Shown: positions 57,517 to 64,000 of the stretch, piece after piece
Layout: each line of letters opens with the position of its first letter
Numbering within the stretch: position 1 is the first letter of the stretch
Source of the DNA: Larix kaempferi
Lineage: Eukaryota > Streptophyta > Pinopsida > Pinales > Pinaceae
DNA: 64,000 nt
Assembly: GCA_027924585.1 (NCBI GenBank)
Contig: BSBM01000826.1
Span: 10,323,501-10,387,500, forward strand
Direction: 5' to 3'
The notes under the pieces: model-generated
What the model saw: the letters and a program-made list of their open reading frames with translations, nothing else
The model's database searches: none
Told to the model about the DNA's origin: nothing
Position numbers and translations under genes: made by a program

Positions 57517-58242
57517 CTGTAGCTAGGGTTTTACCCCTAGCTTGTGCCAATGAGCACCTACTAAGGAGAATGGACTCCTTAGTAGCAGTTCAGTATATTA
57601 AACTAATTAAGCTAAAACAACAATTAAATTACTTCTAAAATATTGCATGAAACATAAACATCAAATGAAAAGAATGGATTTTTCTATTAATGTTACCTTG
57701 AGTGTCAAGGTTTGATGAAGCCCTTTGCAGTGTCCAAGAGGATGCTCCAAGCTTCAAGATGCTCCTTCTCCTTCTCCAATGATGGGAATGGGCCAAAGGT
57801 GGCTCTCAAGGTGAAAATAGTTCAAAGGTGAACTAGGGTTTCGAGAGAGATTTTGGTAGAGTAAGGGTGCTTGTGATTGTGGATGTGGAATAAGGGATCT
57901 CCATCACCTATTTATAGTTTTTTGGTGGTGGAGTGTTGACCCATGGTTTTAGGAAACACATGGTTTTAGGCAGCTGTATAGGGTTTTTTCCTCCTTTTCC
58001 TCATTATTTTATATTTTTATTCCCTTTTTAGGGGATTTTTGCTATTTTTGGAGGAAAAGGGGGTTTTTTAGCCTTTTTTAGGCTATTTTGAGGGTTTTAT
58101 GGCCTTTTGGAGGCATTTTAGGCCTTTTGGAGGCTTTTTAATGGGATTTTTTGGGATTTTTAATGGAAATATGGTAGGAAAATGGACAAATGAGACATAT
58201 AATGTGGTAAATGAGCTAGTGAGCACTTTTTGGGTGTTAACA
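57517..58242 (-). repeat. Element D 5' LTR
   Basis: 726 bp, the same length as its partner at 47800. Followed by AGCCT (58243-58247), the target duplication. Confidence 0.95.
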
Positions 58243-59484
58243 AGCCTGCAGTTAGATATGTTCATCATACCGAGCCTTAAGTTTCCATTGATTAAAATGA
58301 ATATTGTTCTCTCCCTTCCTGAGGCCTTGCATGCTTGGTATGCTATGATCCTTCGAGTCCGACTGCAACCGGTATGAGTCCATCTATTGAGATCATAACC
58401 TGCATCACCTTCAACCGGTACGATACAATCTGTTGAGATCATAACTTGCTTAATCCTTCCCCTCATATTAATTCTTTTGCTGCTCCCGTCCTTACCTTGA
58501 TTACTGAATATAAAGTGAGTTAGATGGGAACGGATACTCATGGGAGTAAATTACGCCGGTCAGCCAGCCTAATCTCCACTTGGAGAAATAACTCCGACTG
58601 TGTACGTGGAAACTCTTGATGGATGATCATTAGCATGGGGTGATCTTGGGCTTATGCGTGGCCTTGCATCCTCTCTACCATGTTCCTCTTTGCATATGCG
58701 ATGAGTGGAGCCATCCAGGGGGTTAAGATCAATGACTGCAATCTCACGGCAACGCCTTCTAGCCACGTGATTGCATGCACCTTCAAGCATCCTTGTTTTG
58801 AAGGCTACACGTGCTTCAACACCGTTGTTAGCCAGCTCATCCGCCAACCTGCTTCCTTTACTTTGCACATGCATGAAATGGATGGTCGGGGTGGTAAGCA
58901 AAAGTTGTTGAAGCTAGGACAGTCTGCATTCCCATCTCCAGTTGTGCGAAACTTTGGCCACAGCCAAACCCCTCTGGATACATCCAACCATCGTGATCAG
59001 GATACTAGAATCTCCCTCAATTATCAGAGGTAACCACTTCTAAGTAATCACCCATTTGATTCCATTCACAAGGCCTTCTAGCTCAACAAAATTACTTGTT
59101 GTTTCACCAAGGTTTCCCTAGAAAATGCCAATTATCGTCCCAAATTCGTTTATGATCGCACCCCAAAAACCTACAGGACCCGTGTTCCCTTTAGCCGCAC
59201 CATCAAACCTGAGCTTAAGAGTTCCAGGTGAAGGAGGTTTCCAAAAGTCGGGGCTATGGGGCTTGACTGACTTTTCACGCTCTTCAACAGTACATTTCGG
59301 TAAGCTATAAATCCCCCAAGCATTTATAATTAATCTTTTTGCAGAATCAACATTCCCTGCATCAGGGGGCCAATGGTTAAGATGTAAATTTTCTTGTAGG
59401 TGAACTTCAAGAATCAACCATATTGCCTCAGTGTTGCACTACTTACCCTCGAAGATTCTCTGATTTCTTTCTTTCCAGACCTCC
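58243..59484 (-). pseudogene. LINE RNase H domain relic, right of element D
   Basis: Minus strand. The end of a zinc-binding/linker part (EVWKERN.RIFEG) lies near 59470-59430. Then come PSPGTLKLRFDGAAKGN (first catalytic Asp, near 59200), a VELEGLVNGI-like block near 59080, and SRLADELANNGVEA (last catalytic Asp region, near 58840), the normal order of a plant LINE RNase H. Frameshifts separate the blocks. It joins 47799 across element D. Its 5' side is cut at 59485 by an LTR, so reverse transcriptase is missing. Confidence 0.78.
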
Positions 59485-60400
59485 TGTTGGCACTCCATAA
59501 AATTTTGTGCTTAAATGTCTTATGACGGCATTAATCATCTTCCGGCAACATTGGCGGTGCAAAATAGAACACTTTTCATGGCGGGGGGTCTCAAACTTGG
59601 TCTAGAAAGAGCACTTGTCCTCAAGTGTGGGCATCAAAATTGCAAAAGAAAATGGTTGAAAAAGGTCTCCAAAATTCAACAAATCTAAGTCACTCAAATC
59701 TATTTTTGACCTTGTGAGTAAAGGTTTTTGTTTTTCATATAAAAAGGGTTTAGCTCGAGTTTGGAGCTTTATGAGGAAAAGACATTAATTTTTATGATAG
59801 CCTAAGTGAAGAGTCAAATTCATAATAAAGCCAATGGTTGAAAGTTTATGGAACAAAGGGCTTTTTAATAAATCCAAAGTTTGAATATTAATTAAGTTTT
59901 ATGAAGAAGGGATTTAATGTTTTTTGAAACAAAAGGTGAAGCACCCAGCACCGAGGGCTTGCCTGCAGCATTAAGGTGACACGATGGAATTGTTGAGGCA
60001 AGTGAAGTAGCTCCATGCAAATCACAAAGTGTAGCACGATCTGGTGGCAAATAAAATCGACGGTTGTCGCATCACTGAAGTAGCCAGGGGATAAAGAAAT
60101 AGCCGGTTGTGATAAGAATACCACCCATCTACGTGTCACCATTTGGGCATGCCGCATACATTAAAAAGTGGTATTACAAACAGCCTTGGGCCATGCGGTA
60201 CCACCTTGGTCGATTGGCGGGAATATAAAAGAAGAGTCGCCTCATTCTTGGTGACTTGTTTTTTCCTTTGACCTAAACATCAAGCTCCAAAACCCTAACG
60301 CCATTTATCTGCAGACAGAAGAAATAAATATTAAAACTCTTTCTCAAATGCTTCTCCTAGCATGGGGTCTCGTCTCTTTCATAGCCATATTAAGTGACGC
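59485..60400 (+). mobile_element. LTR related to element B, opposite orientation, without the ABCB insert
   Basis: It starts TGTTGGCACTCC exactly like the sense start of the B LTR and follows it through 'agcacaaaat', 'gacggcattaat', 'cttccggcaaca', 'gtctcaaacttggtctagaaagagca' and 'agcaccgagggctt' (about 59950). After that it matches B's promoter-proximal part ('gcatac...gtattacaaac', TATA at 60223-60230, AAACCCTAACGCC near 60290). U3 is about 0.74 kb against 1.75 kb in B, and the missing part includes the ABCB fragment. No primer site or LTR end was found downstream, so its right edge is unknown. It interrupts the LINE. Confidence 0.8.
60223..60230 (+). promoter_or_regulatory. TATA box of B-related LTR
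   Basis: ATATAAAA in a GC-richer context, about 60 bp before AAACCCTAACGCC. Same layout as element B. Confidence 0.55.
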
Positions 60401-60990
60401 CAAAGCCAATAGTCCCTCAGTCGCTAAAGGAAAAAGGTTAGAGTTTCCAGGACGATAGCTTTGAAGCAAAAAACTTTTGGGATAAGACTCATCATGCGGC
60501 CATCATAGCACCTGCTCGTGATTCAGGTGTGGGCTTGGGTCAGCAACTGCATATCTAGAGTATAGCCGTAACATGGCTCACTAAAACGTTTTTGAAAGAT
60601 ATTTAATGGGGCTCGTAAAAAATGGTGGAGATTCTAGACCAATATTTGACAGGATGGCCACAACATTGGACAGATTCTCAGTCGTGCCAATTTAATCGAA
60701 GGTTGCAATTGGAGAAATGTTCATTCTCGCTCTAGTTTTTGTTCAATCGATTAAAAAACAAACAGGGTAAGTATGAAGATCCAAAATTGATAGTAGTTAA
60801 TAGAACATGAAAATAATCGGTAAATGATTTGGAGTCACTATCAATACGAGCTAGAGGAAGCAGTTCTCAAAAGACAGAAGACCAAATAATAAGAAACGAT
60901 GTCTAGGCTTACATCTAGAAACATGGTTTTGAAGAAGAAAAGGCATCCATATGACCCTAAAACAACAAGAAAAAATTCAGAAGTTCATAA
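60401..60990 (+). other. Unassigned, downstream of B-related LTR promoter
   Basis: No gene recognised. May be the rest of the LTR (R/U5), since no LTR end was seen before this. Confidence 0.3.
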
Positions 60991-60993
60991 TTA

Positions 60994-61614
60994 TTGGAAG
61001 GAAATTACGGCTGCTTCACCTTGAAGACCTCTTACGAGCGTTTATCCTCGAGCTCATATTCTGTATTACAATTGAATTCACTGCAGAAGGATGCAAAGAT
61101 TTCCAGAAATTTGCTCTGTGACAACATTAATTGGGAAGAAATCGCTGATAAGATGGGGACTAGAGGTCGTGTTTATTGCTGCAAAAAAATGGTATTATAG
61201 TTTAGCATTTCCCATCTTTTGGAATGTTTTTTCTCTTCTCAGATCGAGCTATTTGTGTCCCGTGTGCAATGGATTTTTCCTTGAGAGCCGATAATAGGGT
61301 TAGCACTAATATCCGAACCCTCATTTGCTGTGAAAAAATTTTCTGATCAAGGTGAAAGTCTAAAGTTTGTGGCAAGTCAATTTCATCTCTTGCATAGTAA
61401 AAGTTGCAGCATACATCCTGATTTTTATCCCACGACTGGTGAATTTGAGCAGCGTTTCAGGCATATTCATGATTGGTATGATGGAAACGATTGTTGCAAA
61501 AAACTAAAACTGCTAGACAGGTGGCCTATCCACAACATTTCGCATGTGAGAAAGGTGGTGAAGAAAACCATTTCGAAGGATTGCAAAACCACTTTCGGCT
61601 GGACAATTTGTTAA
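60994..61614 (+). pseudogene. MYB-like gene fragment and adjoining protein-like stretch
   Basis: In 60994-61200 the string NINWEEIADKMGTRGRVYCCKK resembles a MYB/SANT repeat of plant DMTF1/REB1-type (RNA polymerase I terminator-like) proteins: W, then EIA..M.TR..., then C.KKW. A shift turns KKW into KKM, after which YYSLA continues in another frame. A second open stretch at 61330-61614 (HPDFYPTTGEFEQRF, HDWYDGND) is unrecognised. No start, stop or exon boundaries are clear. A host gene fragment, either resident or carried by the LTR element upstream. Confidence 0.4.
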
Positions 61615-61821
61615 GTAGTTTGCAAAGATACACAAGTACTATGTTGTTGGAGTTGCTGAAAAATAGACTGGTGTTCTGATAATACATTAAATTACAAGGA
61701 AAAACCAAACTTGAATGTTGCCCTAAATATACAAGGATTCATTATTTCTGATTATTTAGTGAAGTATTTTCAATTTGTGGAGAAGGTAAAAGGAAGTATT
61801 TTAATGCCAACCCTCTTTTCG

Positions 61822-62077
61822 TCACGATCTACAGCATCTGGATCATCTCGATCTATAACATCTGGATCATCTCGATCTACGGCATCTGGATCATCTCGAT
61901 CTACAGCATCTGGATCATCTCGATGTACAGCATCTGGATCATCACGATCTATAGCATCTGGATCATCTCGATCTACAACATCTGGATCATCTCGATCTAC
62001 AGCATCTAGATAATCTCGATCTACAGCATCTGGATCATCTCGATCTACAGCATATGGATCATCTCGATCTACAACAT
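61822..62077. repeat. 24-bp minisatellite, 11 units
   Basis: The unit 'atctcgatctacagcatctggatc' with 0-3 changes per copy. Being a multiple of three, it leaves frames open on both strands: plus strand SRSTASGS (61711-62013) and minus strand DAVDRDDP (61770-62093). The open frames are most simply a by-product of the repeat. Confidence 0.9.
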
Positions 62078-62097
62078 AAGTATCCTCAACCATACAA

Positions 62098-62355
62098 GTA
62101 CATTAATCAATACATGTATCATCAAAAGTATGTATTCTCACCAATACATCTATCATCAAAACATGTATTCTTACTAATACATATATCATCAAAAGCATGT
62201 ATTCTCACTAATACATCTATCATCAAAAGCATGTATTTTGACTAATACATCTATCATTAAAATCATGTATTCTCACTAATACATCTATCCTCAAAAGCAT
62301 GTATTCTCACTAATACATCTATCAATACAAGTATCCACACCGATACAAGTATACA
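62098..62355. repeat. 34-bp minisatellite, about 7 units
   Basis: Unit 'catgtattctcactaatacatctatcatcaaaag', diverging at both ends into 'caatacaagtat' phrases. Directly follows the 24-bp array. Confidence 0.85.
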
Positions 62356-62384
62356 CAACAGCAGCATACCCTGCAACACATATG

Positions 62385-63228
62385 ATCCAATTACGAGATG
62401 GTCAATCCCTCTCACTTTAGGACATAGGTCAAAGGATGATACAATCCTGATCCACTTATGGGATGATCAATCCCTCTCAATTTAAGACATCTCTCATGTC
62501 TATGGACGATGCAATCTAGATCAACTTACAGGATGATCAATCATTGTCCTTTTAAGACACCTCACCATGTCTAGGGATGATGCAATCCCGAATCAAATTA
62601 CAGGATGATTAGTCCTTGTCACTTTAAGACACCTCACCATGTCTAGGGATGATGCAATCCCAATCTACTTACAGGATGATTAGTCCTTATCACTTTAAGA
62701 CACCTCACCATGTCTAGGGACGATGCAATCCCAATCTACTTACAGGATGATTAGTCCTTATCACTTTAAGACACCTCACCATGTCTAGGGACGGTGCAAT
62801 CCCAATCTAGTTACAGGATGATTAGTCCTTATCACTTTAAGACACCTCACCATGTCTAGGGACGATGCAATCCCAATATACTTACAGGATGATTAGTCCT
62901 TATCACTTTAAGACACCTCACCATGTCTAGGGACGATGCAATCCCAATCTACTTACAGGATGATTAGTCCTTATCACTTTAAGACACCTCACCATGTCTA
63001 GGGACGATGCATCCCAATCTACTTACAGGATGATTAGTCCTTATCACTTTAAGACACCTCACCATGTCTAGGGACGATGCAATCCCAATCTACTTACAGG
63101 ATGATTAGTCCTTATCATTTTAAGACACCTCACCATGTCTAGGGACGATGCAATCCCAATCTACTTACAGGATGATTAGTCCTTATCACTTTAAGACACC
63201 TCACCATGTCTAGGGACGATGCAATCCC
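62385..63228. repeat. 71-bp minisatellite, about 12 units
   Basis: Unit phrases: 'aggatgattagtccttatcac', 'tttaagacacctcaccatg' and 'tctagggacgatgcaatccc'. Units from about 62640 on are almost identical, while the first three or four are diverged, the pattern expected of ongoing unequal exchange at one end. One copy (near 63010) lacks a single base. Confidence 0.92.
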
Positions 63229-63550
63229 ATCATGTACATTTTGAACCCAGTTCATGGACGATACAGTCCTCACGTACATTTTGAACCCAGTTCATGGACG
63301 ATGCAGTCCTCACGTACATTTTGAACCCAGTTCATGGACGATGCAGTCCTCACGTACATTTTGAACCCAGTTCATGGACGATGCAGTCCTCACGTACATT
63401 TTGAACCCAGTTCATGGACGATGCATTCCTCATGTACATTTTGAACCCAGTTCATGGACGATGCAGTCCTCACATACATTTTGAACCCAGTTCATGGACG
63501 ATGCAGTCCTCACGTACATTTTGAACCTAGTTCAGGGACGATGCAGTCCT
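63229..63550. repeat. 40-bp minisatellite, 8 units
   Basis: Unit 'cacgtacattttgaaccc' plus 'agttcatggacgatgcagtcct', near perfect. Shares 'ggacgatgcarTCC' with the 71-bp unit, to which it is joined without a gap. Confidence 0.92.
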
Positions 63551-63875
63551 ATCTTCAATTTTCGGAGACATCAGTCTACGGCTCAATTCTGGGACCGAGG
63601 TCCGGGGAAGATGCAATCCCCTACCTGTTCATTCAGGACTTCATTCTCGGAGACATCATGTCTACGGCTCTCTTTAGGACTGAAGTCCAGGGATGATCCA
63701 ATCCTCTCATGTCCACCAAGGACTTCATTTTCGAAGACATACATCTACGGCTCTCTTTAGAACAAGTGTTCAAGGATGATACAATCCCTCTTCTTTCTCG
63801 GAGACACTTGTCTACGGCTCACTTTAGAACCTGTGTTCAAGGATGATGCAATCCTCACATGTATTCTCATCAATT
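63551..63875. repeat. Degenerate continuation of the minisatellite
   Basis: Imperfect units of 60-100 bp with 'ggagacat...tctacggctc', 'aggatgat.caatcc' and 'ttagaac'. They keep the 'gatgcaatcc' core. The last 120 bases of the window are non-repetitive and unassigned. Confidence 0.7.
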
Positions 63876-64000
63876 TACTATCGATCCTGGGAACCAATAC
63901 AGAACCTGATTCACACTTCTTCTTTAATTACACCATTAAGAGAATGGTCTTATCTAGCCACTTGGAGCAAACATCTCATCATGATTCTCTTCCTCTTTCT

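Larger units (their letters stand above)
47800..58242 (-). mobile_element. Ty3/gypsy-type LTR retrotransposon D, gag-protease only
   Basis: Minus-strand element of 10443 bp inserted in the LINE. The 726-bp LTRs are 47800-48525 and 57517-58242. They differ at about seven positions by eye. Flanks AGTCT (47795-47799) and AGCCT (58243-58247) are a 5-bp duplication with one change. The interior encodes Gag and an aspartic protease and breaks off at the very start of reverse transcriptase. Integrase and RNase H are missing, so it needs a helper. Tandem arrays fill both untranslated parts. The GLDP-type sequence before the break and the tRNA-Arg-like primer site suggest the Tat/Athila side of Ty3/gypsy. 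Confidence 0.92.

Noticed and set aside
61290-61310. 'gggttagcactaatatcc' as the end of the B-family LTR starting at 59485
   Set aside because: It resembles the LTR terminus, but in the wrong orientation to close that LTR and without a target duplication matching CCTCC at 59480-59484.
62385-63550. CRISPR-like array
   Set aside because: The repeats are contiguous with no unique spacers, the units are 71 and 40 bp, and the context is a plant genome. They are minisatellites.

Overview
The window reads as nuclear DNA of a seed plant with a large, repeat-choked genome. A gymnosperm is my best guess, from the texture of the copia and LINE relics, but nothing here proves it. The only host gene that still looks like a gene is an ABI4-like AP2/ERF (DREB A-3) transcription factor at 38876-39968 on the minus strand. 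Its reading frame carries one 1-bp shift. Almost everything else is transposable elements, their debris, and tandem repeats.

Left part. 1-6255 is one copy of a roughly 6.3-kb repeat unit: a degraded protein-like segment, a copia LTR relic, a LINE reverse transcriptase relic and a 2-2.7 kb non-coding segment. It is followed by a C-terminal fragment of the ABI4-like gene (6256-6500). The same order, unit then AT-rich spacer then ABI4-like sequence, recurs at 28865-39968, so the window holds two members of a segmental duplication. Member 2 keeps 1.4 tandem units and a near-complete gene.

Nest 1 (6852-28545). Three minus-strand LTR retrotransposons sit inside one another, and each level closes with a 5-bp target-site duplication. 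Copia element A (6852-28545, TSD TTTAT) has its 3' LTR split by element B (6959-21944, TSD GCACA/ACACA). B's 5' LTR is split by copia element C (13170-19336, TSD ATATC). LTR divergence judged by eye falls from A (near 10%) to B (1-2%) to C (under 1%), which matches the nesting order. B is unusual: it has 3.49-kb LTRs around a 1.83-kb interior that encodes only a Gag-like protein, primes from tRNA-Asp, and carries a fragment of a host ABCB (P-glycoprotein type) transporter gene inside the LTR itself.

Right part. 41256-42770 is a LINE C-terminal relic. 43060-46600 is a plus-strand copia relic (element E) that breaks off before reverse transcriptase. 46813-59484 is a minus-strand LINE (RNase H and C-terminus) split by element D (47800-58242). 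D is a gag-protease-only Ty3/gypsy-type element with 726-bp LTRs and several tandem arrays. At 59485 an LTR related to that of B begins in the opposite orientation. It lacks the ABCB insert, so it acts as an empty-site comparison, and farther downstream lies a MYB-like gene fragment. 61.8-63.9 kb is a run of minisatellites with 24, 34, 71 and 40-bp periods; the last two share a core motif.

No tRNA, rRNA, CRISPR array or prokaryotic feature was seen. Coordinates of ancient repeat edges are approximate. Those of LTRs, primer sites and TSDs were read base by base.
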